This document shows, piece by piece, positions 31,260 to 42,572 of a DNA stretch of 64,000 nt; the stretch's first letter is position 1, and each line of letters opens with the position of its first letter. Source of the DNA: Ananas comosus (Eukaryota > Streptophyta > Magnoliopsida > Poales > Bromeliaceae); assembly GCF_001540865.1 (NCBI RefSeq), contig NC_033641.1, positions 1,057,495-1,121,494 on the forward strand, written 5' to 3'. Both the position numbers and the translations under genes were made by a program. A model generated the notes under the pieces. The model did not search any database. It saw nothing but the letters and a program-made list of their open reading frames with translations, and was not told the origin of the DNA.

Positions 31260-32064
31260 CAGATCCTTCTCAGTATTCTGAAATAAAACAAAGGTTTACT
31301 TCATCAAATACCCATATAATTTACGCCATCAAAAGGAAGATATTGAACACAGCCCACATACAACAAACCCACAAAATCACTTTTTTCTTCCAAAATAGAA
31401 TTCATCGAGCACATAAGAACCTAAACCAGAGAGGTAAATTTGTTCTACAACAGAGAAATAGGTAACAGCTTTTCTGAAGCATTAAATCAAACACTAGCTA
31501 GGCAAAGCCAAACCACACATTACAAAAGATCATATTCTTCTATTAATTAGGTAATAGTTTTTCTGAAGTGTTTAATCAAACATTTGGTGGACAAAAATCA
31601 AATTACACAAAAAGGGTCTCACCTTTCTACTCAAACAAGACCCCGGCAACCAAATTTACTCATCATACCAACAAACAGAAGAAGCCATGAATCAAAATCT
31701 CACCCTTTTAGCTTCTTCCAACCGCATACGAACCTAACAAAGATAGATTAATCCGTTTTCAATAGATCAATAGGCAAAAGCTTCTCTTAAGCATTTAATC
31801 AAACACTTGGCGGGCAAAACAAACCCACGCAAAAAGATTCGATCTTTGTATTATCATATCAGAAAATCGATTCAAAACATCAAAATCTCACCTTTTTAGC
31901 TCCTTTCAAATCCAAATCGAACCAGCAGGCGAACCCCAACCTCGGAAATGGCAGAGCAACCCAAATGGGGAGATGGGTAGCGGATAAAAACCCCGAAGAA
32001 GCCGATGTATGAGAGATCAAAGAGAACCCGTGTGGGGCGAGTGGTGGGAAAATGGGTTCCTCAC

Positions 32065-32108
<44 letters not shown>

Positions 32109-32130
32109 ACACACTTTGGTGAGTGCGAAA
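31260..32130 (-). other. Spliced 5' leader of the F-box gene
   Basis: On the minus strand a pyrimidine-rich acceptor (TTTATTTCAG) ends at 31278, just ahead of the ATG. Upstream, donor-like AAGGTGAGA or AAGGGTGAGA sites lie with exon ends at about 31892, 31704 and 31623. The most 5' donor (31892) gives a 614 bp intron. A (CT)n tract at 32070-32102 reads as (GA)n in the transcript. Confidence 0.55.
31463..31836. repeat. Three ~60 bp repeats in the F-box leader intron
   Basis: Units at 31463-31525, 31551-31612 and 31774-31836 each read (AC)AGCTTTTCTGAAGCATTAA-like, then ATCAAACACTTGG, then GGCAAA..CA. Two are followed within about 15-60 bp by a TCTCACC (donor complement) motif. Confidence 0.65.
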
Positions 32131-32154
32131 GGGATTATAATAGAGCAGGAGGAG

Positions 32155-32216
32155 GAAAGCAATATATAGAGGTGGCGACAATGGGGGGTTTGGAAAAGGT
32201 GACTACACTGCGCGCT

Positions 32217-32267
<51 letters not shown>

Positions 32268-32270
32268 GGG
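32155..32270 (-). promoter_or_regulatory. TATA box and (GA)n of the F-box gene promoter
   Basis: Minus-strand CTCTATATATTGC at about 32171-32159 is a good TATA box roughly 900 bp before the ATG and just upstream of the spliced leader. A pure (GA)n run (32222-32262 on the plus strand) lies behind it. GA repeats near plant promoters can bind BPC/GAGA-type factors; that role here is inference. Confidence 0.5.
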
Positions 32271-32406
32271 GAGGAGGTGAGGTGAATATGCGAAAAAGTC
32301 CCTGTACTATTCCGTAATCACAAAATAGTTCCTAAAGCCCTGTTTGGTGAAAAATCAATCATCTATGTTACTGGCGTGACGTTCCTAACGAATCGTATTG
32401 TCCTCT

Positions 32407-32762
32407 TGGGGGACAAAAATTTTACGGACACCGTACCCAAACAATTTATTTAAGCACTGTTTGAGTGCCCAAACAAAAATTTTATGGGCACCGTACCCAA
32501 ACAATTTATTTGGGCACTGTTTGAGTGCCCAAACAATTTGTTTGGGCACGGTGCCCGGATGGGCGCCGCGTATGTAGCGGCGCCGATCCGCACCCTCAAA
32601 AAAAAAAAAAAAAATGGTGGGCTCGGTTTTTAGGAAGAGAGAGAAAGAGAGGGGGGGAAGGGAGGGTGCGGATGGGCGCTGCTGCACACGCGACGCCCAT
32701 CCGATCATCGTGCCCAAACAAATTATTTGGGCATAGTGCCCATAAAATTTTTGTCCCCTCCT
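32407..32762. repeat. Foldback element with GTGCCCAAACAA repeats
   Basis: Arms: GGGGGACAAAAATTTTACGG on the left and CATAAAATTTTTGTCCCC on the right. Next inside are repeated CCAAACAATTTATTTGGGCA units and GGATGGGCGCC/GGCGCCGATCC. The centre is an A-run and a purine tract. A long near-palindrome with no protein. Confidence 0.65.
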
Positions 32763-33058
32763 GCGTTCACCTATCTTATCATGATTAATAGAAAAAATAT
32801 TTTTATTGTATTTTTTTCTCAAGCAAAGAGATGTAATTGGTTGATTGTCGATGATATAGTATATAAGTATTACGCAGTCGGCTTCGTCCCATTTGGCATT
32901 GTCCCTGTTCTTTTATTATTTTTTGAGGTAAAAATATATAAAAACTTACCTCAAATATTAAAAGCACGGGAGCTCAACCTACTTGTGATTATTTAACCGT
33001 CGAATCGCTTTAAGATCGTATAGCACTATAGTAAAGAAGACTTAGTGAGGCACATCAT

Positions 33059-33465
33059 CGTGACACCTCAATAATCCCACATCAGATAGTTATGGCTAGA
33101 TGTAGAAGTATATAAGCTTGATTGGACTAGACATAATAACTGGACTTAAGCATTTTGGGCCAATGGTTGGGCCCAACGAGTTATTATTGCTAGCGGGTTG
33201 GGTCGTTATATTTGGTATCGGAGCCAGTTCACTAGCCGGAAGTGTGAGATGAGTTTTGACTGAGCCAGAGTCAGAATGACAGACTAAGGTATGGTCGGTG
33301 ACTGACAGGTTAAGTTGTGATCTTCGGCTGTGTGTGTTGAGGACGTTAAGTCTGTGACACCCAATAGTCCCACATCGAATAGTTATGGCTAGATGTGGGC
33401 TTAAGTATTTTGGGCCGGTGGTTGGGTCCAACGAATTATTTTTGCTAGCCAGTCAGGTCGTTACA
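33059..33465 (+). mobile_element. TRIM retroelement, 407 bp, complete, TSD ATCAT
   Basis: LTR1 (33059-33210) and LTR2 (33353-33465) are direct repeats starting (C/T)GTGACACC and ending GTCGTTA(T/C)A. Immediately after LTR1 is TTTGGTATCGGAGCC, a near match to the primer-binding site for initiator Met-tRNA (TGGTATCAGAGC). The 142 bp internal region encodes nothing, and purine-rich GAGGACGTTAAG precedes LTR2. ATCAT flanks both sides (33054-33058 and 33466-33470). LTR2 lacks about 39 bp present in LTR1, and LTR1's first base is C instead of T. Confidence 0.9.
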
Positions 33466-33470
33466 ATCAT

Positions 33471-34674
33471 TAATAGTGCTGCGCGGATCTTGAAGCTGCC
33501 CCACGACTAAAAGTCATCAGTACAAATGCACGTGTGCTTTTAAAAGTGCAGGAGCTCAACTCCTCGGCTATTACCTATTTAGATTTTGCTACCAAACCTT
33601 TAAAAGATTTTAAGTTTAGCTGTTTTTGCTTGTATATCTTATTACTCTTCAAAATTTTCAAATTTTCTCCTCTCTATTCCTAAAATACTCTTCTAAACCC
33701 CACTTCTCATTAGTAAACTCTAATTTTATAATTTTTGAAAATCAATAAAGGTATTTTAGTTGGCCAGAAGTATATTAGATATATTTGAATTTTTGTAAGG
33801 TATATTAGTTATTATCCCTTGATTTTACTACTAATCCTTTTAATTTATTTGATTTGAACCAATTAGTGAATTTTTAATTTCAAATTTTGAATATGTTTTT
33901 ATCTTTATGAGTTTAATTAGTATATTTATGAAATTTACGTAACTATATATATATATATATTAAAGTAAGTAGTTCGCTGAAATATATATATTTTACGTAA
34001 CTATAAATTTACGTAACTATAAATTTTATATATTTTTAACTTTTCTAAAATATATATATAAATTTTAATTTGCCCTCCTGTAGTTCAGGAAATTTTACTT
34101 TGCCATTATTTGGTTCAAAAAAGTTAATACATAACTATTCTATATTATTCTTTTTATTTTACCAAAAAATTCTTAAAGTGAATTTTTTCAAAAGAATCAA
34201 AACCCACATGATGGGACACTATTTAACGATAGATTCCCACAGTGAAGCAGAAGTAAAATAATATGATAGTAAAGTGTAACATTTTGAACTATATATAGAG
34301 CGGTAAAGTAAAAACGCCTAATCAATAACAGTTTAGTTAAGTATCACTTTTTGAGCTACAGAATGGTAAAGTAAAAATTCGCTAAACTAGCAAATTTTTA
34401 AACACTATTTATAATTTGATACCAGCGAACATTATTTTTCTCTCATTTTCGTGATTGGTTAGTTTGTAATGCATCCGGCCAAGTAGCAGATGACAATTTT
34501 TTTAAAAAAGTTTGGAAGCCAAAAAAAAAAAAAAAATTGTTTCTAAATTTTCATTTTTTATTGCTAAATAAATATCTTAGATGCATTGTCGACGCGTGCA
34601 CTTTTTTTATATACAAGTTTTATTGAAAAATAAACGCGATACCAAAGGAGAACTAAAAGTTTTAACTTAAAAAA
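33471..34674. other. Intergenic, repeats only
   Basis: AT-rich with small (TA)n at about 33945-33960. Repeated TTTTACGTAACTATAAATTT at 33930-34030. No gene. Confidence 0.4.
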
Positions 34675-35036
34675 AGGCTAAATTACACTTTGGGTCCTCA
34701 AAGTATGATGACCACGATTTTTAGCCCTTAAATTTTAATTTGCGGCAATTGTAAGCTCAATTCAGTTGTGTATTATAATTCAATTGACTGAATAATAATG
34801 TATCATTTATATGACAGTGACGTGGTAGTGTTGTGATTGACAATCTAATAATAATGAAGCTTTTGCAGCAGTCCCACATTAGCAGCATATCATCATCCAC
34901 TCAACTAAATTAGACTGTAAAATTTGATTGTCAATAATCTAAAAAATTCGAGCCAAAATTATAATAGATTAATGTTTGATGATCAAAGTATCACTTGCCT
35001 GATAATTTGGGAACCAATAGTGTTAATTAGCCTTTC
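34675..35036. repeat. E-family element
   Basis: Left GGCTAAATTACACTTTGGG with GTCCTCAAAGTATGA, right GATAATTTGGGAACCAATAG and GTTAATTAGCCT. Internal CTCAACTAAATTAGACTG is the inverse of CAGTTGTGTATTATAATTC-type arm sequence. Same layout as copies at 40.7 and 54.9 kb. Confidence 0.6.
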
Positions 35037-36245
35037 CAAAACAAATTAGTTTTAGAACTTACTAATAGAGCAGAGCTATAATCTTTTCAGAAATAATAAG
35101 AACCGTTCACTTCTGTGTTGCTTTCGATAATGGGGCATCTGAATCAGCAACTAGTGTACTTGAATAGAGAACTAAGTTAAAGCTATATATAGGTCTCACT
35201 TCTTAGGCATTTTATTTAAATACATTAGTTCTCAAACTTTACAAATTTTTTTTTTTAAAAAGGGAAGAAATGGTTATTTCAAGGAAATATTTAAACTTTC
35301 TTAGCATGAGAAATTAATCAGTAATGTAAGAGGGTAACCAATTTAAGGACAAAGTTGCAATATGAATGTCCTTGTGTTTTACCATATAGGTATTTTTTTT
35401 TTCATGAGAGAAATTATAGGAGAAAGATCGAAATTTTTTTCCTCATCAAAGGAGAATAACTCAAAGGCCTATTATTTAATAACAAGTTTAATTAAAGGGG
35501 CTTATATGCATTATCAATGTACTTAGTGGACTAACATGCAATAAAGCCCTAATTTTGCTATTGTCCTTTTTTGACTCTAAGGATGCGTTGGGGATTGCAG
35601 GAGATTGTGTTTGATACAATAAAAAAGTCCAGTGAAAAATATTTTATTTGTTTTCATATGAAATATCACATTGTATATATCGTGTTTGGCGTGTCTCGAT
35701 ACTAAATGGGCCCTAAGTTGAATATTGGGAAATTATAGGTGGCAATTAGTTAGTATTATCATAACATTTGGTCTATTATCAAGTTTGTTAAGAGAACAAA
35801 CATAAAATAAGAAGTTATTTCCAATTATAGTATTAAAGTATGGATTGTGCTTTGCATGTGGTTTATGATGGGACCAATATGAGAGAACAACCTTTTAAAC
35901 AAGTGTGGGTTGTGCTCTACATGTGATCAATGAGCCATGAGTGGAAGAGGTACCATTGGAGCTAATGTAGCTCCAATTCACTTTTAAGGGACAAAGAGAT
36001 TTTTAAAGCCCTAAATCGCGCTTAGTGGGCGCGATTAGTGGAAAACCACACAAGTTGTTTGGTTGAATCACTTTGTAGTAATTTTTCTAACAATAACCAC
36101 TTTTGGTTTGTTCTCTAATTAATCAAATTACCCTCATTCTCATGTATAATATATATCCTAACTCTTCTAAGCCACTTAAAGCACTTCAAAAGATGACCAT
36201 CTCCATTCCCTAGAAAGATTGTAGGAGATTAATCTTAGATTAAAA
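35037..36245. other. Intergenic, repeats only
   Basis: One stretch (35580-35720) has the GATGCGTTGGGGATTGCAGG / GTGTTTGGCGTGTC look of hAT-like MITE ends. No gene recognised. Confidence 0.4.
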
Positions 36246-36672
36246 AAACATTTGGACCTTATCTGAACTATAGGCTATTTGGATTTGACAGCGCAATCTT
36301 TTAAAATTTTGAACATATAGACCATATTTGAACTCAGGACCATTTGGATTTGACTGTCTAACTTTGCAAAATTTTGATTTTACTATTCAATTTTTTAATA
36401 TGTTTGATTTGAGTCGGTTAATTATATTTTGACTCCAAAAGTTAAGCTAATTATCACTTACTTTAATAAGCTAACAGTTGTAAAAATTGTATGAAATATA
36501 CTAACTAAACATGTAAAAATAAATGACATATTCATATTTTAAAGTCAAAATACCGTTGATTACCTAAAATCAAATAAATTGAAAGCTTTGGATAGTAAAA
36601 TTAAAATTTTGAAATATTGGATAGCTAAATCCAAATACTCCATAGTTTATATAAGGTCCATATGTTTTTACC
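36246..36672. repeat. Foldback element, ACATTTGGACCTTAT ends
   Basis: Left ACATTTGGACCTTATCTGAA and right ATAAGGTCCATATGT are inverted, with GGCTATTTGGATTTGACAG opposing GATAGCTAAATCCAAATAC. A similar layout is at 56.93-57.2 kb (AACTTACCTCAGC ... GTTCAGGTAAGTTT). Non-coding. Confidence 0.55.
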
Positions 36673-36717
36673 TTAACCTTATAGTCATAATGTTCGTCTA
36701 CATAGCAAGTGCAACAC

Positions 36718-37312
36718 GCACGTGCGCGCGCGCGCGCACACACATATATATATATAGAGAGAGAGAGAGAGTTGAGCTAGAATACTATCGGTAGCAAACG
36801 GGCTCCGTTGCCACCCATTTGTTTTCGATAATAGAGCTTCCAAATCGGATCGGCACCGTTGCACATCATCTATACTATTTGAAGTGTTTAGAAATCAAAT
36901 TTCAAATCTTTTCGACACCATTTGCCTAATGATCAAAGGATTTTAAAATTTGTAATTTTAATGGTCGATATGAAGTATTTTCTCGTTTAACTGCATAAAG
37001 ATATTCAAATTAATTGAAGTTTTATTAGAAAATTTTTTAAACTATTTAAAACAAGATCTATACTCTTGATCTTGATTACAAGACTTTTATCATTATTTTT
37101 TAAAGAATATTTATTTTCAGCTGTTTATTTTTGTGTCCACTCGATGGATAAGAGAATAATATAAAAAATGTATGAAATTTGATTTCTAAACACTTCAAGT
37201 GGTATAGATCATGTTCAACGGTACCGATCGTTGATTTGGAGGCTCCATCATCGAAAATAAATAAGTGGCAACGGAGCCCGTTTGCTATCAATAGTATTCT
37301 TGCTCAACTCCC
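36718..37312. repeat. (CA/CG)n(TA)n(GA)n then A-family foldback
   Basis: An alternating purine-pyrimidine tract (CACGTGCGCGCGCGCGCAC, 36717-36742) runs into (TA)n and (GA)n. The foldback then begins GTTGAGCTAGAATACTATC and ends GCTATCAATAGTATTC and GCTCAACTCC. The arms carry CAAACGGGCTCCGTTGCCA. Confidence 0.7.
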
Positions 37313-37828
37313 TCTCTCTATATGTATGTTGCCACCCATTTGTTTTCGATGGTGGAGCCTCCAAATCGACGATCGGCACCGTTGACCATGATCTATATCA
37401 CTTGAAGTGTTTAGAAATCAAATTTTAAATTTTTTCGACATCATTTGCCTAATGATCAAAGGGTTTCAAAATTTGTAATTTTAACAGTCGATATGAGGCA
37501 TTTTCTCGTTTAACGGCGTAAAGATATCCAAATCAATTGAATTTTTGTTAGAAAATTCTTTAAACTATTTAAAATAAGATCTATACTCTTGATTTTGATT
37601 ACATGACTCCTATCATTATTTTTTAAAGAATATTCATTTTCAGCCGTTTATTTTTGTGTCCACCAGATGGATAAGATCACAATATCGAAAATATATGAAA
37701 TTTGATTTCTAAACACTTCAAGTGGTATAGATCATGTTCAACGGTGCCGACCATCTATTTGGAGGCTCCATTATTGAAAACAAATGGATGGCAACGGAGC
37801 CCGTTTGCTATCAATAATATTCTAGCTC

Positions 37829-37880
<52 letters not shown>
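37313..37880. repeat. Second A-family foldback in tandem, then (CT)n(TA)n
   Basis: Directly after the previous copy, starting GTTGCCACCCATTTGTTTTC. It is highly similar throughout and lacks only the outermost left end. It ends GCAACGGAGCCCGTTTGC and AGCTCAACTC followed by (CT)n (37832-37864) and (TA)n. Tandem A copies sharing one boundary suggest recombination between elements. Confidence 0.7.
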
Positions 37881-37881
<1 letters not shown>

Positions 37882-38412
37882 ACTTTTAGAAGTACATTGG
37901 CCTCCATGCAATCAACTCATTTTCAGTACTGGGACTTTTGAATCGATAGTTGATTCGTTAGACTTAATTTGAAGTATTTGAAATACTTAAAAAATTAATT
38001 TTACAATTTTTTATATAATTTACTCAGTGGTTGAAAATGCTCAAAATCAATGGCAGAAACTAAAAATATCATAAAAAATAATGATATGACATTAAAAATT
38101 CAGATCAAAAATATTAATTTTGTTTTATATTAGTATAAAAAATTTTCTATCAGAATTTTACGTGTGATTTGAATATTTCTATACCGTTAAACTTGCAAAC
38201 GGCTCACTATGATCATTAAAATTATTAATTTTAGACCCCTTCGATCACCAAGTAAATGATATAAAAAAATCGCGAAATTTATTTTCTAGATATTGTATAT
38301 GCTCTAAATCAAGCTTAATAGAGCCGATCGTTGATTCGGAAGTCTCAACATCGAAAACGAGTTAATGGCATGGAGGCTACCGTGCTTCTAAAAGCACACA
38401 AGCTTAGCTCTG
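37881..38412. repeat. A-family foldback, third in the cluster
   Basis: Left ACTTTTAGAAGTACATTGGC, right GCATGGAGGCTACCGTGC and AAAGCACACAAGCTTAGC. Internal CTATACCGTTAAACTTGC and GAGCCGATCGTTGATTC are shared with the 2.6 and 16.5 kb copies, so it is a different subfamily from its two neighbours. Confidence 0.65.
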
Positions 38413-38430
38413 TATACTAAATACAAAATA

Positions 38431-38774
38431 GGGAAAACTTCAAAAACCCCCTCTGTGGTTTCACACTTTTTCATTTTAGTACCCTGTGGTTTGAAGTGTA
38501 TCAAGTTAGTACCCTGTGGTTTCACACTTTATCACTTTAGTACCTTGTGATTTAAAAAACTATAGGGTACTAACTTGATACAAAATTAAAACCACATGGT
38601 ACTAAAGTGATAAAGTGCAAAACCACAGGGTACTAACTTGATACACTTTAAACCACAGGATACTTAAGTGATAAAGTGAGAAACCACGGGGTACTAACTT
38701 GATACATTTTAAGCCACAGGGTATTAAAGTGAAAAAAATTGAAACCACAAGGGAGGTTTTTGAAGTTTTCCCTA
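38431..38774. repeat. D-family element
   Basis: Ends GGGAAAACTTCAAAAACCCC and TTTTTGAAGTTTTCCCT. Between them are five to six repeats of (T)ACCCTGTGGTTT..., then the complement AAACCACAGGGTACT..., alternating CACTTT..CACTTTAGT and GTATCAAGTTAGT joints. Confidence 0.75.
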
Positions 38775-39434
38775 CAAAATATATTGACATTTCCTAAATA
38801 GGCCAACATTTCCCTAAATAGAAAGTCTGAAAAGGATAATCTCACATGTATCACTATTTAATTCGAAATTATAAGTTTATCCTTACAAAATTTTAATTAT
38901 CAAATGTACCCTCAAAATATGCAAATTTATCCTTCGAGATTAACCATCTTTAGTTTTAGTGGCTTTCCAAATTTTCACTATTTGGACCGTTATGCCTTTT
39001 AAAAAGTAGTTATTTATATATAAAACTTTTTAAGGATTTATAATTTATGCTCGTGTAGAATGACTTGAAAGTTAGAATGCAAAAATTAGCAGTGATAAAA
39101 ATATTAAACATAAACAAAAGATATTTATCGGAGAGATATATTACAATATCCAAAAGAATGAATCCGAACGGAGAGGGCTTTTTCAATACTAAATAAAGAG
39201 GCTTCGTTTGGAATTACAGAAAGATTGTGTTACGTACGGTGAGAAATTACGATGAGATAATATCCTGTTTGTTTCTATATGTAATATTGCGTTCCGCATA
39301 TTACGATGAATCGGTAATAATATATTTTCTGCTGTTCCATTGAAGAATACAGAAACATATCCCTACATATCTTTTTCTTAACTCTATTTTATTTAACAAT
39401 GTTAGATAGATCTCAATATCAAACTAAGCCAAAT
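38775..39434. other. Intergenic, nothing recognised
   Basis: AT-rich. A GCTTCGTTTGGAATTACAG motif at 39204 has the look of a hAT-like MITE end. Confidence 0.35.
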
Positions 39435-39822
39435 ATGGTTATTGATGCCGGTATAGAAAATGAAAATCCGATAGATTTGGATTTGGGTATGGAGTTTGTT
39501 TGTACTAGATCCGAATCTGAATCCAATCTAAACCTGAACTGATTTTACATTAATTATATAATATATATGAATGCTAGGTGTTATTTTTAAATTTGTATTT
39601 TAAATATTTAAATTATAAGATAATATATTTTGAAATATGGTAAAGAGAAATAGTTGTTTCAAGTTCGGATTTGAATTTCGGATTTTTTTTTTTTGTCGGG
39701 TTCGGTTTTGAACATAAATTTTCAAATCGTCGGGTTCGGATTCAGGTTTCGTTTTCGGTTGTCGGTTCGGATTCAAATGTTTGAAACCAGTTCTAAATCC
39801 AACCCATTAGCATTCCTGCCCG
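39435..39822. repeat. H-type element, diverged
   Basis: GTTATTGATGCCGGTATAG at the left and CCCATTAGCATTCCTG at the right recall TAGGGATGTCAAT ends. Motifs such as GATTTGGATTTGGGTATGG and TCGGGTTCGGATTCAGG fill the arms. Confidence 0.4.
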
Positions 39823-40704
39823 GCCTAAATTCGACCTGTGGATCACATGCGTTAGCTAACTATTCCAAAAGCATGTGTTGACAGAAAGGGCACAACCATC
39901 GCACTTACTCATGGATTTCGACTTCACTAAACTTATCTAGACGTTAAATTTATTATTGGATCTCTTACCGTTAGGTCTATTATGAATCACAATTCCCACC
40001 CCACTCAATTTATTAATATTTTGAGCTTGTTATCAGGGGATAGAAAATTGGACTTAATTTAGCACCCCCATACTAAATAAATAAATAAAAACTAAACCAA
40101 ATAGTGTGCATTGGGCATTAGGGTTTGGTTTTAATTATGAACTCTTTGGGAGAAACCCAAGAACCAGTGTGCTGGTCACAGCTTTGCTCTGCAACCAATC
40201 TGGTTTACTTTGTACATGAGCAGTGTAATTAATCACTCCTAGAACACAGGTTTCAATGTGATGTTCAACAAATAAGGGACTCTCTTAATTATTTGTTAGT
40301 CAAAGGAGCATGATTAAAATGATAAATTACTTTGTCTTTTTGAAGTAGGTGTTGCTGTGTGGATCCAATTATAGTAGTTTTTCTTATTAATTATGGCTTT
40401 AGCCTAAGTTACTATATATATGTGGGGGTGTTTTGAACTTAGGTTGGAAATGTTTAAAGAGCATTTGAAATTTAACTCTTTTGAAAACAAATTCCTAAAC
40501 TTTTAATCATAGTAATTGGACTTTCTAAATTTTATTAAATAGTTCAATAGATCCATCTCCTTAATTAATTGAAGCTATTTATTATGGATCTGTTTCAGTT
40601 GTGGAGTTTTAAAAAACATCCATCATATTCTTTAATTTTGATTCTTAATCATCATAACTAAGAAGGGAAGAATTTTTTTTTTTTTTTGCATTTTAAAGAT
40701 TTAA
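39823..40704. other. Intergenic, nothing recognised
   Basis: No gene-like frame on either strand. Confidence 0.4.
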
Positions 40705-41086
40705 AAAGAATAAATTACACGTTTGGTCCTCAAACTGTGAGCAAAGTGAGATTGTGCTCCTTAAACTTTAATTTGTTACAATTTCTATCACGAACTTTCA
40801 AAATTATTGCAATTAATTCTTATAAACTAATTTAGTTGACTAAATATTAGTGTACTGCTAATGTAGAAGTGATATAACAGTGTTGTGATTAATAATACGA
40901 AAGTTAATAAGTATTACATCACTTGTACTTTAGCATCGCGTCAATGTATAATCAACTAAATTTGGTTGTGGAACTTGATTGTAATAATTATAGAAGTTCG
41001 AGCAAAAAATTACAACGAATTAAAAATTTGAGACTGAAACACTACCCCTCTCATATTTTGAGGACCAAACATGTAATTTAACCTTT
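40705..41086. repeat. E-family element
   Basis: Left AATAAATTACACGTTTGGTC and CCTCAAACTGTGAG, right ATTTTGAGGACCAAACATG and TAATTTAACC. Internal ACTAATTTAGTTGACTAAAT opposes ATCAACTAAATTTGGTTG. Confidence 0.65.
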
Positions 41087-42059
41087 AAAAGATCATATGC
41101 AAGATATGCGAATCAAATGGCTGTTTAATCAATAATTTCTTCTTCGGGGAGAGCCGAAGAGGCTTATTAAACTATTTGATAAAATTTAAGAATTTAATTG
41201 CCACATTAAAAGTTCAGAGGCCTATTTGCAAAAATGCTAAACTTCAGGGTGCTTTTGTAGGCTTTTCTCAAGTAATATATATATATATATATAGGAGTTT
41301 GGTTATTAGTTTATATTTTGGATATAGAAGTTTGGTTATTAGTTTATATTTTGGATTGCTNCATTTTGAGAAAAACCCATCAACTTTTTAATTTGCAATA
41401 TACATCTTAAACTTTTATTTTTTATTTGAGTTATCAAGTTTATATCATTAAATTGATAATTTAGCTAAATTTAATGCTCTAGACGTCAACTTTTGTTGTT
41501 CCATTCACTATAAAAAAAAAGAAAAAAAATTAAAATCCATCAACTTTAATAAAACACAATTGAATTCAGCAAAATCCCTAAATCACGCGATTAAATAAAA
41601 ATTATTGGAGTAAAAATTGTCCATAGTTGAAGGGCTCCAACAAAACAAGAATTGAATGACTTCATTCCAAAATTTGATATAGTTGAGGGGTCTGAATACA
41701 ATTTTACACAATAAAAAATAGTGTGAGTCACTAGATACTGCACCATAAGCATGTACCCTAAACAACATATATTTTGATTATACAACCAATTTTTTAATAG
41801 TCTAAATTGCAAAAAAACCACCAATAAAACTTCATTTTTATACTTTAGCCCCTTATCTTTTAAAAGTCTCTATATTGCGCTCTCCAAATTAATTTAAAAT
41901 TATATATAGTGCTTAACCTCACACCATTAGTAATTTCGTAATAGTTCTGTGTATATATACTATATAGCTAGGTAAATATTAATATACCCATTTTATTCTT
42001 AAAAATAATTAAAATTTTAAGGATGATATTTTTAAACTACAGAAGGAAAAAAAAAAAAG
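41087..42059. other. Intergenic with an assembly gap at 41361
   Basis: A 26 bp phrase (GTTTGGTTATTAGTTTATAT...) is duplicated at 41297-41322 and 41330-41355, just left of the N, following a (TA)n tract. The duplication could be a gap-closure artefact. No gene. Confidence 0.45.
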
Positions 42060-42330
42060 AAGAAGATATTTGACTAAATTACAAAAAATTCTCTTATAAA
42101 TTTTTTTTTTCACTTTTTGTTTCTAACTTATAAAAATTTATATTTTACCCTCTTAACATTTCAAGCTGTTGCATTTTGTAAGGATATAGTTGACGGTAAC
42201 AAATTAGAGGAATATATTTAAAAATATTAAAATTTTTATAGGAACAACATATGAAAGTTAAATTTTGTAGAGATATATTTATGATTCATTATATTTGTAG
42301 GAACTTGAATGAAGTTAACCCTAATATTTA
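42060..42330. repeat. F-type fragment
   Basis: TTTGACTAAATTACAAAAAA at the left and ATATTTGTAGGAACTTG...GTTAACCCTA at the right resemble two different F subtypes, so this is probably a composite or diverged copy. Confidence 0.4.
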
Positions 42331-42572
42331 ATGCAATTTAGTTGTTCTTATTTTTTGGGCCCAATTTACACTTTTAAAAGTGGAAGTTGGTTGACAACAT
42401 GAGCTTCTAGAGACTTCTAGAAACATCTAGAGAGGAGGGAAAAAAAAAGCTTCTATTTTTTTTGCTATTTTTCTTTTCTAACTTAAATGGGAAGTTGTTA
42501 GAGGGAGTTGTAGCTTTGTTGAAAAGCATCTCAAGTGCTTCCACTGAGAAGTTATAATTTAGTCAAATAAGC

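Noticed and set aside
38431..38774. Regularly spaced repeats resembling a CRISPR array
   Set aside because: Repeats occur in both orientations with no unique spacers, in a plant genome; they are a MITE-like minisatellite.
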